Made by a program: the position numbers and the translations under genes. 64,000 bases of DNA, taken from assembly GCA_013360405.1 (NCBI GenBank), contig JABWBR010000030.1, forward strand, positions 1 to 64,000. The letters are read 5' to 3'. Position 1 is the stretch's first letter; each line of letters starts with the position of its first letter. The notes below the pieces were generated by a model. The model did not search any database. It was not told the DNA's origin and saw only the letters and a list, made by a program, of their open reading frames with translations. This document shows positions 51,390-59,869 of the stretch, one piece after another. The stretch comes from Saprospiraceae bacterium. Its GTDB lineage: Bacteria; Bacteroidota; Bacteroidia; Chitinophagales; Saprospiraceae.

Positions 51390-51480
51390 ACCACAGAGTT
51401 TCACGGAGTTCACACAGAGTTACACGGAGTCAAAATATAGCTCCGTGGAACTCCGTGGAAACTCTGTGTACCTCTGTGGT
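51390..51480. repeat. Long inverted repeat of CACGGAGTT-type units, family E
   Basis: ACCACAGAGTTTCACGGAGTT...ACACGGAGT on the left and CTCCGTGGAACTCCGTGG...CTCTGTGGT on the right with an AT centre. It forms a hairpin of about 40 bp. A related element with CTTTGTG units lies at 53549. Confidence 0.85.
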
Positions 51481-51643
51481 AAAATATCAATGCGGCTTTT
51501 TCTCAGGAAAGCCGAACGGGCGAGCACAGTTTCCGATAAAAGCGCGTTTGACAAAAATAGAAAAAGAAACATTGCGGGCAAGTCCGGAATAAGACATCGG
51601 GACATAGTTAGCCGAATACGCGATTAGCTGTTATATTTGCTGC

Positions 51644-52291
51644 ATGTTGCAAACGAAAGAGTTAACCTATTCCTACGACGGAAAAAATGTGTTGATTTTT
51701 CCTGATATCGACTGCGGCAAGGGCGAACATTGGCTATTGCTGGGACAGTCGGGTAGCGGAAAAACCACCTTATTGCACCTGCTGGGCGGCCTCTTGTCGC
51801 CCGCTACGGGCAGCATAATTGTGGCCGGCGATAATATTGCCACCAAGCGCGCCGCAGCGCTCGACCGCTTTAGGGGCCGTCATATTGGTATTATTTTTCA
51901 AAAATCGCATTTCGTGCGCGCGCTTACGCTCGAGGAAAACCTGGTGCTGGCGCAACAATTAGCCGGTGCGCCGATAGACCGAGGCAGGGTAGAAGAGTTA
52001 TTGGGGCACCTCAACCTGGGCCACAAACTCCGGGAAAAACCCGACAACCTGAGCATGGGCGAGCAGCAGCGCGCCGCCATCGCCCGGGCATTGCTCAACA
52101 GGCCTGATGTCATACTGGCCGACGAGCCCACTTCCGCGCTCGACGATATTAACTGTCAGGAGGTGATCGACCTGCTAGAACGCGAGGCCACCGCCACGGG
52201 CGCCACGCTGCTGGTGGTGACTCACGACGGCCGGCTCAAGGCGCGTTTCCCCCGCCAGGTGTTATTAACCCACTACCAACCTTCGCTATGA
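51644..52291 (+). CDS. ABC transporter ATP-binding protein, LolD/MacB type
   Basis: 215 residues. Walker A GQSGSGKTTLLHLLGG, Q-loop FQKSHFVRALTLEENL, signature LSMGEQQRAAIARAL, Walker B VILADEPTSAL, H-loop VVTHD. The type is that of ATPases working with FtsX-like permeases. The stop overlaps the next gene by 4 nt, so this pair is one transporter. TATATTTG ends only 5 nt upstream of the ATG, too close to be the promoter of this start. Confidence 0.95.
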   Translation: MLQTKELTYSYDGKNVLIFPDIDCGKGEHWLLLGQSGSGKTTLLHLLGGLLSPATGSIIVAGDNIATKRAAALDRFRGRHIGIIFQKSHFVRALTLEENLVLAQQLAGAPIDRGRVEELLGHLNLGHKLREKPDNLSMGEQQRAAIARALLNRPDVILADEPTSALDDINCQEVIDLLEREATATGATLLVVTHDGRLKARFPRQVLLTHYQPSL

Positions 52292-53523
52292 ATCTGCTGC
52301 AACTCAGTTGGAAAAATATCCTGCACAAACCTACCTCTACACTGCTGAGCCTGGTTTTATTTGCACTGGGCGTAGGACTGGTATCGCTGCTGATGCTCGT
52401 CAACCGCCAATTGGAAGATAAATTTGAAAAAAACCTGGCCGGCATCGATATGGTAATCGGGGCCAAGGGCAGTCCGCTGCAGCTCATCCTGAGCAGTATG
52501 TACCATATCGACGCCCCCACCGGCAATGTGGCTATTGCTGATGTAAAAGCATTTTTGAACCCCAAACATCCCGTCATCGGCAAGGCAGTGCCGCTGTCGC
52601 TGGGCGACAACTACCGCAGTTATCGCATCGTGGGCACCACCTTCGATTTTTTCGACCTGTACAAAGCGGAACTGGCGCAGGGTCGCCGCTGGGAGGCCGT
52701 CTTTGAAGTCGTCATCGGCGCCGCTGTAGCCGATGCGCTCGACCTCAAAACCGGCGATACCTTCCACAGTTCGCACGGCTTTGTAGTAGACGAAAACCTC
52801 GAACACACCGATGCGTCTGCTTTCAAAGTAGTGGGCGTTTTGCAGCCTACCGGCGCCGTCGTAGACCAGCTCATCCTTACTAGTCCGCAAAGCATCTGGG
52901 GTGTGCACGAGCATGGCGACCACGAGCACGAACATGAAGCCTATGACCTGAGCAAACCCCTGACCGACTACGAAGGCGAATCGATCACTTCGGTGCTCGT
53001 CCAGTTTAAGGCCCGCAATGCCGCAACCCTCAACATGCCGCGCGGCATCAACGAAAACACCAACATGCAAGCCGCCACACCGGCCTGGGAGATCAACCGC
53101 TTGTATGCTATTTTGGGCGATAGCGCGCTGGCCCTGCAGGTACTTGCCCTCATCATTATCGCCGTATCGGGCTTGAGCGTATTTTTGTCGCTTTACGCTT
53201 CCCTGCGCGACCGACGCTACGAGCTGGCGCTGATGCGCGTGATGGGCGCTTCGCGCGGCAAATTGTTTGCGCTCATCTTATTGGAAGGGTTATTATTGGC
53301 CGCGGTGGGATGTGTCATCGGACTGGCGTTGAGCCACACCGGTATGGGCGTTTTTGCCCGGGCGCTGGAGTCGTCGTACCGTTATTCGTTTACCGGCGCT
53401 TTATTTTTAAAAGAAGAAATATGGCTCGTATTGGCGGCATTGGGCGTGGGTTTGCTGGCGGCGTTTATCCCGGCCGTACAGGCCAGAAACACCGATATTT
53501 CGCAAACTTTGGCCGAAGGATAA
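52288..53523 (+). CDS. FtsX-like ABC permease with histidine-rich loop
   Basis: 411 residues with the MacB/FtsX plan: one N-terminal TM helix, a large periplasmic domain (about 45-285) and three C-terminal TM helices. DRRYELALMRVMGASRGKLFALI is the conserved coupling motif. Within the periplasmic domain HEHGDHEHEHE (207-217) is a metal-binding type histidine run. Related LolD/FtsX transporters beside DUF3299-type genes occur in zinc-responsive loci of some Proteobacteria (from memory). A DUF3299-like gene follows 211 nt downstream. A metal-linked role is inferred. Confidence 0.9.
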   Translation: MNLLQLSWKNILHKPTSTLLSLVLFALGVGLVSLLMLVNRQLEDKFEKNLAGIDMVIGAKGSPLQLILSSMYHIDAPTGNVAIADVKAFLNPKHPVIGKAVPLSLGDNYRSYRIVGTTFDFFDLYKAELAQGRRWEAVFEVVIGAAVADALDLKTGDTFHSSHGFVVDENLEHTDASAFKVVGVLQPTGAVVDQLILTSPQSIWGVHEHGDHEHEHEAYDLSKPLTDYEGESITSVLVQFKARNAATLNMPRGINENTNMQAATPAWEINRLYAILGDSALALQVLALIIIAVSGLSVFLSLYASLRDRRYELALMRVMGASRGKLFALILLEGLLLAAVGCVIGLALSHTGMGVFARALESSYRYSFTGALFLKEEIWLVLAALGVGLLAAFIPAVQARNTDISQTLAEG

Positions 53524-53548
53524 AATTCAGGCCTAAAAAGCGTCAATG

Positions 53549-53650
53549 TTTTGTGCCTTTGTGTGCCTTTTGTGCCTTTGTGTTAAAAAATAGCGTGTTC
53601 ACTACGAGTTGTTACCACAAAGGCGCTAAGGGCACTAAGTACCACAAAGA
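53549..53650. repeat. Inverted repeat of CTTTGTG units, family E
   Basis: Left arm TTGTGCCTTTGTGTGCCTTT, right arm ACCACAAAGGCGCTAAGG and CACTAAGTACCACAAAG. It separates the permease gene from the next small secreted-protein gene. Confidence 0.8.
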
Positions 53651-53733
53651 AGAATTTATTTGTCCATTAACACTTTCTTATCACCCTTTTTACGCGCTTG
53701 AACGTTTATTAGGAAATAAACAACAGACGTTTC

Positions 53734-54183
53734 ATGAAAAACTACTTCATCGCTTTCATTGCCGTATTTGCCTTGACCGCCACCGTTGCGCCCACGGCCC
53801 AGGCTCAGCAGGACAATGTGTGGAAAACGCTCCAGAAAATTACTTTCAAAAAGAAATACGACGAGATGCTCGGCTTCAAAGTAGACGTGCCGGTATTTAG
53901 CGAAGAAATCAAAAAGCTGGAAGGCAAAACCGTGACCGTCAAAGGTTACGTCATCCCCGTAGAAGGCTACAAAAGCCATAAAGAATTCGTCTTTTCCGCA
54001 TTCCCCTACAATATGTGCTTTTTCTGCGGCGGCGCCGGCCCCGAGACCGTCATGGAAGTTTTTGCCAAAGAGCCCATCAAATACAGCGCCGAGGCAATCA
54101 CCATCAAAGGCAAACTCGAGCTCAATGACTCTGATATCAACCGCTTGATTTATATTATTAAAGATGTGGAGTTAGTGAAGTGA
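53734..54183 (+). CDS. Secreted DUF3299-like protein
   Basis: 149 residues with signal peptide MKNYFIAFIAVFALTATVAPTAQA. The mature part has an OB-like pattern: GKTVTVKGYVIPVEGYKSHKEFVFSAFPYNMCFFCGGAGPETVMEV, then IKGKLELNDSDINRLIYIIKDVELVK. The CFFC pair and the order of strands match DUF3299-type periplasmic proteins. Together with the His-loop transporter just upstream this hints at a metal-handling locus. Function is unproven. Confidence 0.75.
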   Translation: MKNYFIAFIAVFALTATVAPTAQAQQDNVWKTLQKITFKKKYDEMLGFKVDVPVFSEEIKKLEGKTVTVKGYVIPVEGYKSHKEFVFSAFPYNMCFFCGGAGPETVMEVFAKEPIKYSAEAITIKGKLELNDSDINRLIYIIKDVELVK

Positions 54184-54228
54184 GGCGGGTCGGCTTTGTT
54201 AGCTCTAATCATTTGGGTATACGAGTCA

Positions 54229-54684
54229 CTACCTCTGTAATCGAGACAGATCAGCTACTTTTGTTACCAACTCGATACCTTCCTCCTTGCATGCGTTGAA
54301 AAAATCGGCATCATAACTTGCTACCACACTGATACTATGGATTTTGCAGGAAGCAATTAATAAAGCATCATTCGGTAATAAATTGTACTGCTTCATATAA
54401 TCAACAGCCAAAGGCAATGCTGCATCTGGGATGGAAAGAACCTGAAAACAAGACAGAAAAGTCTTAGTGTCGTGATTAGAAAGGGTTTCGTTTATTTTGC
54501 CACTCTCGCATATGCTCATGGGCGAACGCCCGCCGAGGATGCCAAGTAACTGATAAATATACTCACTGAATACAATTGGATTGATAAATATCTGGTGATC
54601 GCTTTCCAAAAGGGCATCTAATAGTTCCGTTTTGCTTTGTTTTTCATACTCGATGAGTATGCCGCTGTCGAGCAGAATCTTCAT
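54229..54684 (-). CDS. PIN-domain toxin, VapC-like
   Basis: 151 residues. The acidic PIN residues are visible: Asp6 in ILLDSGILIEY, Glu41 in VFSEYIYQL, Asp at LLPNDALLIASC, and Asp in VASYDADFF. PIN toxins are Mg-dependent ribonucleases. Its ATG overlaps the stop of the upstream small gene (ATGA, 4 nt), typical of toxin-antitoxin pairs. The target RNA cannot be read from sequence. Confidence 0.9.
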   Translation of the reverse strand: MKILLDSGILIEYEKQSKTELLDALLESDHQIFINPIVFSEYIYQLLGILGGRSPMSICESGKINETLSNHDTKTFLSCFQVLSIPDAALPLAVDYMKQYNLLPNDALLIASCKIHSISVVASYDADFFNACKEEGIELVTKVADLSRLQR

Positions 54685-54908
54685 TGGAGGTACCAGTCTT
54701 GTTTATTGGGTTCATAATCCGCTTTCTTGACGTACTTCTTTAAACTGCCCCTAAACTTTCGAATGGTTCGAACCCGTCGTTGCCGCTCTTGTTTTGTAAC
54801 GACAGCATCTCCTCCCAATTCAATTTTGAATTCAACATTTAGCGCTTTGGCAACCTCCGAAAGTGCATGGATGATGTCCGGATTGGGCGATTCAATAACT
54901 AAAAGCAT
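54681..54908 (-). CDS. Small antitoxin paired with the PIN toxin
   Basis: 75 residues from ATG at 54908 (LLVIESPNPDIIHALSEVAKALNVEF). The N-terminal helix-strand is followed by a basic stretch (KQERQRRVRTIRKFRGSLKKYVKK) that could bind toxin or DNA. I do not recognise a named antitoxin family. Position and overlap with the toxin gene support the call; a start further upstream at 54962 would add 18 unconserved residues. Confidence 0.75.
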   Translation of the reverse strand: MLLVIESPNPDIIHALSEVAKALNVEFKIELGGDAVVTKQERQRRVRTIRKFRGSLKKYVKKADYEPNKQDWYLQ

Positions 54909-55029
54909 TATCAAATTGTTTTTTGCAAAATAAGGGATTTTTGGCTTACCTGCAACAGGCAACCCTGATAAAGCATGCTTGCCAGGAATTTTTTCTTTGA
55001 CAAACCATGTAAGGTCTTTTGCAATCTAC

Positions 55030-55542
55030 CTAGTCCCCCCCCGCGAAAATCCTCGACCACCCAAACCTGATCACCACCAGCAAGGCAATAAAAATCAGGA
55101 TCACTACCTCGAAACGCAGGTAGGAAAATACCACGATATGCGTGCGGTCCACAAACCACATGATGGCCAGGGTGGCCGAGATCATAGTGATGAGCCCCGA
55201 GAGTTTGTCAAAACCGGGTATATAGTCGAAATCTACATTTTTGCGAATGATAAGCAAAGTAGCCACCATCGACACAATGGGTAGAATTTGCGTATAGATG
55301 TCTGTATCGAAAATGCTCCGCTTTTCAAAAAGAAACAAATACACGTCGAGCGCAACGGCAAAGATGCCCGGCACGCACACCAGATAGATCAATCCCGAAT
55401 ACAGGTATCTCCAGGGCGACAAATGCCCCTCGTTTTTGCTCAACACTCCCGCCAGCCAAGCCGCAAAGGGGATGATCAGGAAATAAAACAACACATACAA
55501 GTGGTTGTCTGACAGCAGTTGAAAGAATTCGCGTAAAGTCAT
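55030..55542 (-). CDS. Polytopic membrane protein of unknown function
   Basis: 170 residues from ATG at 55542; an in-frame start at 55590 would reach into the repeat upstream. Five hydrophobic segments are seen: LYVLFYFLIIPFAAWLAGV, YLYSGLIYLVCVPGIFAVAL, ILPIVSMVATLLII, LITMISATLAIMWFV and FEVVILIFIALLVVIRF. A repeat separates it from odhB. No family was recognised and no function can be given. Confidence 0.7.
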   Translation of the reverse strand: MTLREFFQLLSDNHLYVLFYFLIIPFAAWLAGVLSKNEGHLSPWRYLYSGLIYLVCVPGIFAVALDVYLFLFEKRSIFDTDIYTQILPIVSMVATLLIIRKNVDFDYIPGFDKLSGLITMISATLAIMWFVDRTHIVVFSYLRFEVVILIFIALLVVIRFGWSRIFAGGD

Positions 55543-55552
55543 GGTTTTTGTT

Positions 55553-55622
55553 TTCTGTTCGCTGTTGTCTGTTCTCCGTTTGCTTTTCACTTGAACCGAT
55601 AACGGACAACCGATAACGGATA
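55553..55622. repeat. Inverted repeat element with 7-mer arms, family B
   Basis: TTCTGTTCGCTGTTGTCTG units on the left, GATAACGGACAACCGATAACG units on the right. It ends next to the odhB stop codon (55624). Confidence 0.75.
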
Positions 55623-55623
55623 A

Positions 55624-56877
55624 CTACAAATCCAGCAGCAACCCAATCGGGTCTTCCAGCAAATTTTTCACCCTTACCAGGAATGTTACCGAGGTGCTGC
55701 CGTCGATGATGCGATGGTCGTAAGAGAGGGCGAGGTACATCATGGGACGGATCACCACCTGGCCGTTCACGGCCACGGGGCGCTCTTTGATGGCATGCAT
55801 GCCGAGTATCGCCGATTGGGGTTCGTTGATGATGGGCGTGCTGAGTAGCGAGCCGAAGACGCCGCCGTTGGTGATGGTGAAGGTGCCGCCCTGCATCTCT
55901 TCTATAGAAAGCGATCCGTTGCGGGCTTTTTCCGACAATACCTTGATCTCTTTTTCGATTTCAGCGTAGCTCAGCGATTCCACGTTGCGGATGGGGGGCA
56001 CCACCAGGCCGTTGGGCGTGGAAATGGCTACGGAGATATCCACGAAGTCGTGGTAGATGATGTCATTGCCGTCAATATAGGCGTTTACATCGGGCATTTC
56101 GAGCAGAGCCTTGGCGCAGGCTTTGGCAAAGATGGACATAAAGCCCAGCTTGATGCCGTATTTCTGCACAAAGCGCTCCTGGTATTTTTCGCGCAGGGCC
56201 ATCACTTCGCTGAGGTCTACCTCGTTGAAGGTGGTGAGCATGGCGGTTTCGTTTTTGGCTTTTACCAGGCGCGTGGCGATGGTGCGGCGCATGCGGCTCA
56301 TCTTTTTGCGCTCCTCGTTGCGGCTGAAAGCTTCATGAGTGGCCGGTGCGGGCGTGACAGGGGGCGTCGGGGCTTGCGGCGCTGCGGGCGCAGGTACAGC
56401 CGGGGTAGACTTGGCTTCGACGGCTTTCATGGCATCTTCTTTGGTGATGCGGCCGCCGCGGCCTGAGCCTTCTACTTCTGCCGGGGCGATTTCGTTTTCT
56501 TTGAGGATTTTGGCCGCCGCCGGCGAAGGGTGGCCTGCCGTCGGCGATGCCGGTACGGCTGCTTTTTCTGCTACCGGCGCCGGCGTTGTAGCTTGCGACA
56601 CTGCGGGCGCAGCGGGTTGGGCTTCTTCGCCTTTTGCTACACTGGTATCGATACGGGCCACGAGCCCTCCGATGGGCAGGTCGTCGCCGGCTTTGGCTAC
56701 GTGGATGAGCTTTCCGGAGGCCTCTGCCGGAAATTCGAGGGTGGCCTTGTCCGATTCGAATTCGCAGATGGATTCATCGCGCGACACATAGGCGCCGTCG
56801 GGTTTGAGCCACTGCGACAAGGTCACTTCGGTTATGGATTCGCCTATAACAGGCACTTTGAGATCGACTATACTCAT
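55624..56877 (-). CDS. odhB: 2-oxoglutarate dehydrogenase E2, dihydrolipoyllysine succinyltransferase
   Basis: 417 residues from ATG at 56877, where the lipoyl domain starts ([20 protein letters not shown]). The lipoyl lysine is in [16 protein letters not shown] (about residue 42). A peripheral-subunit-binding domain lies around [35 protein letters not shown] (split by Ala/Pro linkers), and the catalytic domain ends with [13 protein letters not shown]. It transfers succinyl groups to CoA in the TCA cycle. The E1 gene is not adjacent. Confidence 0.95.
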   Translation of the reverse strand: MSIVDLKVPVIGESITEVTLSQWLKPDGAYVSRDESICEFESDKATLEFPAEASGKLIHVAKAGDDLPIGGLVARIDTSVAKGEEAQPAAPAVSQATTPAPVAEKAAVPASPTAGHPSPAAAKILKENEIAPAEVEGSGRGGRITKEDAMKAVEAKSTPAVPAPAAPQAPTPPVTPAPATHEAFSRNEERKKMSRMRRTIATRLVKAKNETAMLTTFNEVDLSEVMALREKYQERFVQKYGIKLGFMSIFAKACAKALLEMPDVNAYIDGNDIIYHDFVDISVAISTPNGLVVPPIRNVESLSYAEIEKEIKVLSEKARNGSLSIEEMQGGTFTITNGGVFGSLLSTPIINEPQSAILGMHAIKERPVAVNGQVVIRPMMYLALSYDHRIIDGSTSVTFLVRVKNLLEDPIGLLLDL

Positions 56878-56974
56878 ACGGAAAGCGGCATTTGGTCTGC
56901 GAAAATAATTGCAATAATCCGGCAATTGCCCAAATAATACAACAACATGGCAGAATAAATAATGTTTGGGGTAT

Positions 56975-57006
56975 CGGTAGAGACGCAAAATTTTGCGTCT
57001 CTACCG
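56975..57006. repeat. GTAGAGACG palindrome supplying the oppC stop codon
   Basis: A perfect 32-bp palindrome with arms CGGTAGAGACGCAAAA. The TAG stop of the minus-strand permease gene (57003-57001) is part of the arm. Confidence 0.9.
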
Positions 57007-58299
57007 GTGCAGCCGCGGATTCAGCGCCTCATTCAGCCCCTCGCCCAGCAGGTTGAAGATCGTGACCGACACAAAAATGGCGAAGCCGGGGAAAAAGGCC
57101 AGCCACCAGGCCTTGGGCTGCGAGCGGGCCTCGTTGAGTAGCGTACCCCAGGTCACGGTATCCACAGATACTCCGATGCCCAGAAACGACAGAAATGCTT
57201 CGAGCAAAATCGCGTTGGCAATGCCGAAGGCGATGGCGATGAGCACGGGCGACAAAGCATTGGGCAGGGCATGCCGCCACAAGATGCGCCACTCGCTGAA
57301 GCCGAGGGCCCGCCCGGCTTCGATATAGCCGAGCTGCCGGATGCGCAGCAATTCGCCGCGTACAAACCGCGCAATGCCCGTCCACCGCACCAACCCGATG
57401 ATGGCCATGACGTAAAAAATGGATGGCCGCTTGATGAGCACGATGATGGAGAGGATCAGCAATAGGGTGGGGATGGCGTTGAGTACTTCTATCAATCGCA
57501 CCACGATGGCGTCTACCGGCAATTGCATGGGCTTTTTGAAAACGGATATTTTTTCAAACCATTTTATTAAAAAATGACAAAAAACCAGGCAGACTGCTAT
57601 GATGCTGATACTTTTTATTATTTCAACCAATAAATTGCCATCCATCCAGGCGGCGCTGCGGGCGATGAAGGCATAATACAGGCCGGCGGCCAGTGCCAGC
57701 GAATACAGCAATACCGCCGCGCGCGACAATCGCAGGTGCTGATCGCCGAAATACCCGGCCAGCGAGCCCAGCAGAACGCCGATCAAGGTGGCCAGGGCCA
57801 TGGCTACTACGCCGACCAGCATGGCCGTGCGCGTGCCGGCCACCAGCCCCGCCGCCACATCGTGGCCGACCCTGTTGGTGCCCAGCCAATGCCGGTAACG
57901 AGGCGATTTTGTTTTTTGTTTGTCAAAAGGACCCACATAGTTGCCGTTATATACGTCCAGGGTATTGGCAGAATAGGGGATCAGCGGCATAATCGCCTTT
58001 TCGTAGGTCAACTCTCGCCAGTTGTTGCCGTTGAAGGGCGGCTTCCAGTTGCTCAGCCCCAGCGATACGGCGTATTGCTGTGCCACGGGAAAATAATGGC
58101 GCCCTTCGATACGGCAATAGATAGGCCGCACGTTGGCAATAAAATCGGCAAACAGGGCTATGAACAGCAGCACGACCAATATGCGCAGCGACCACACCGC
58201 GGGGCGGTGTTGCCTGAGGCGTTGGCGGGCCAGCACCCAGGGGCTCTGGCGCCGGTTGCCGTCGCCGGTGTCGCGTTGCCGTTTTTTTCTGCCGAACAT
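57001..58299 (-). CDS. Oligopeptide-type ABC permease, OppC-like
   Basis: 432 residues, longer than the usual 300. A TM helix near residue 35 precedes a periplasmic stretch with HWLGTNRVGHDVAAGLVAGTRTAM, the DppC/OppC opening. An extra hydrophobic insertion (about 195-255) separates the middle TM helices. EAGRALGFSEWRILWRHALPNALSPVLI is the ATPase-coupling EAA motif. The pair with OppB forms the pore for peptides or nickel-like substrates. It abuts oppB with no gap. No ATPase genes follow. Confidence 0.9.
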   Translation of the reverse strand: MFGRKKRQRDTGDGNRRQSPWVLARQRLRQHRPAVWSLRILVVLLFIALFADFIANVRPIYCRIEGRHYFPVAQQYAVSLGLSNWKPPFNGNNWRELTYEKAIMPLIPYSANTLDVYNGNYVGPFDKQKTKSPRYRHWLGTNRVGHDVAAGLVAGTRTAMLVGVVAMALATLIGVLLGSLAGYFGDQHLRLSRAAVLLYSLALAAGLYYAFIARSAAWMDGNLLVEIIKSISIIAVCLVFCHFLIKWFEKISVFKKPMQLPVDAIVVRLIEVLNAIPTLLLILSIIVLIKRPSIFYVMAIIGLVRWTGIARFVRGELLRIRQLGYIEAGRALGFSEWRILWRHALPNALSPVLIAIAFGIANAILLEAFLSFLGIGVSVDTVTWGTLLNEARSQPKAWWLAFFPGFAIFVSVTIFNLLGEGLNEALNPRLHR

Positions 58300-59733
58300 C
58301 TAACGTTCTTTCTTTTTTCCCAGCGTTACCCGGGGGTCAATTACGCCATACAATATATCGGCCAGCAAAATGCCTGCCATGGTCACCACTGCTGCCAGTA
58401 AAAGCACAGCGTATACGATGGGCCAGTCTTTGGCGCCTATGGCGTCTACGGTCAGTTTGCCCATGCCCGGTATGCCGAAGATCACTTCGATGACTACCGA
58501 ACCTGCAATGGCCGCAGGTAGTACTGATGCAAGCATGGTGATGATGGGCGAAAGGGCATTGCGAAAGGCGTGTTTCCAGATCACTACGCTTTCGCGCAAT
58601 CCTTTGGCCCGTGCCGTCCGCACAAAATCTTGTTCCAAAGCTTCTACCATGCTGCTGCGCATCTGCCGGGAGATGAAAGCCAGCGACCCGTAGGTGAGGC
58701 ATATTACCGGTAAGGCCAGATGGGATACCCGGGTGGCAATTACCTGCCAGCCGCTATCGCCCTTGTCTATATCGCCGACTCCCATCGTCGGGAACCAGTC
58801 CATACCGTATTCAGGAGTTGTGAAAAAGATGATCATTAACGTAGCGATCCAGAATACAGGCAGCGAGTGCAGCGCGAATAACACTACCGCGATGAGCCTG
58901 TCGCGCCTGGAACCGCGATGTACAGCGGCATAGACGCCCAGTGGGATGGCGAGTCCGTAGGCCAGCAAAATAGCCAGTCCGTTGATGAGCAAGGTCCAGC
59001 GCAGGGCAGTAGCCAGCTTGTCGGATACGGGCAGGCGGTCGCGGTAAGACACGCCCAGATCGCCCCGCAGCAGCCGCTGTAGCCAACGGTGATACTGGTT
59101 ATCGGCGCCATGCCAACGCAAGGCCGGTAGCCAGTGGGCCGAAGGCGTAGCCTCTTGTTTTACCCGCCCATACGCAGCGTTGAGCGCATCAAATTGAGCG
59201 CCTGCAGCGGCCAGCAAGGCACTATCCGACCGGAAGGCGAATTGTAGGGTGTCGAGGTGGTAACGTATAAGTGGGTCTTTGTCTTGAATATAAAGAAAGG
59301 GCAGGGTAGCGCGCGCCCTGGTAAGCGCCTCGCTCGAAGCTTGCCCTTTTACCTGAAATAACTTGCGGTCCAGCAAGGCGACCTGTCGGTAATAATGCGC
59401 TATCTGCGGCCAGTTGCCGTATCGCGCAATCAGGGCGCGCACGCATTCCCGGCGTTCTTTTTGCACAAAACGGTGCAGCGTATCTGGATAGGCCGAAGTG
59501 GTTATGGTGAAATAAAATATCGGCTTGTCGATACCCAGCGAAGCGGCCATTTCGCGGTATTCTCTTTCGTAAGACGTGGGGTCGCTAAGCTGCGCCCCGG
59601 GGTTGTTGCCCGTATTCAAAAACAACATAACGGGGTCGCCAGGCGTGCATGTGCTCAACCCGAATGCCAAAAAGGAGATGACAATCAGGGTGGGGAGGAA
59701 GATGAGTAAGCGCCGGGCGAGGAATTTCCACAT
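58300..59733 (-). CDS. Oligopeptide-type ABC permease, OppB-like
   Basis: 477 residues, about 150 more than typical OppB. MWKFLARRLLIFLPTLIVISFLAFGL is the usual first TM helix, followed by an enlarged periplasmic region (about 45-230) with no recognised motif, then GDLGVSYRDRLPVSDKLATALRWTLLING and the EAA motif RTARAKGLRESVVIWKHAFRNALSPIITM. It comes just upstream of oppC in one operon. The large insert may serve docking of the binding protein. Confidence 0.9.
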   Translation of the reverse strand: MWKFLARRLLIFLPTLIVISFLAFGLSTCTPGDPVMLFLNTGNNPGAQLSDPTSYEREYREMAASLGIDKPIFYFTITTSAYPDTLHRFVQKERRECVRALIARYGNWPQIAHYYRQVALLDRKLFQVKGQASSEALTRARATLPFLYIQDKDPLIRYHLDTLQFAFRSDSALLAAAGAQFDALNAAYGRVKQEATPSAHWLPALRWHGADNQYHRWLQRLLRGDLGVSYRDRLPVSDKLATALRWTLLINGLAILLAYGLAIPLGVYAAVHRGSRRDRLIAVVLFALHSLPVFWIATLMIIFFTTPEYGMDWFPTMGVGDIDKGDSGWQVIATRVSHLALPVICLTYGSLAFISRQMRSSMVEALEQDFVRTARAKGLRESVVIWKHAFRNALSPIITMLASVLPAAIAGSVVIEVIFGIPGMGKLTVDAIGAKDWPIVYAVLLLAAVVTMAGILLADILYGVIDPRVTLGKKKER

Positions 59734-59734
59734 A

Positions 59735-59866
59735 ATTGATGTGCTGATGTGCTGATGTGCTAATGTGCTGATGTGCTGATGTGCTGATGTGCTGATGTGC
59801 TGATATTGGAGAGATTAAAATTCATTAATTATCAGCAAATCAGCACATTAGCAAATCAGCAAATTA
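59735..59866. repeat. Inverted repeat with 8-mer tandem arms, family C
   Basis: About seven GTGCTGAT units on the left, CAGCAAAT/CAGCACAT units on the right, with a 30-nt centre. It fills the gap between the binding-protein gene and oppB. Confidence 0.85.
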
Positions 59867-59869
59867 ATC

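Noticed and set aside
51632-51639. TATATTTG as promoter of the LolD-type gene
   Set aside because: It ends 5 nt before the ATG, so transcription would start at or inside the gene; no -33 box at the right distance.
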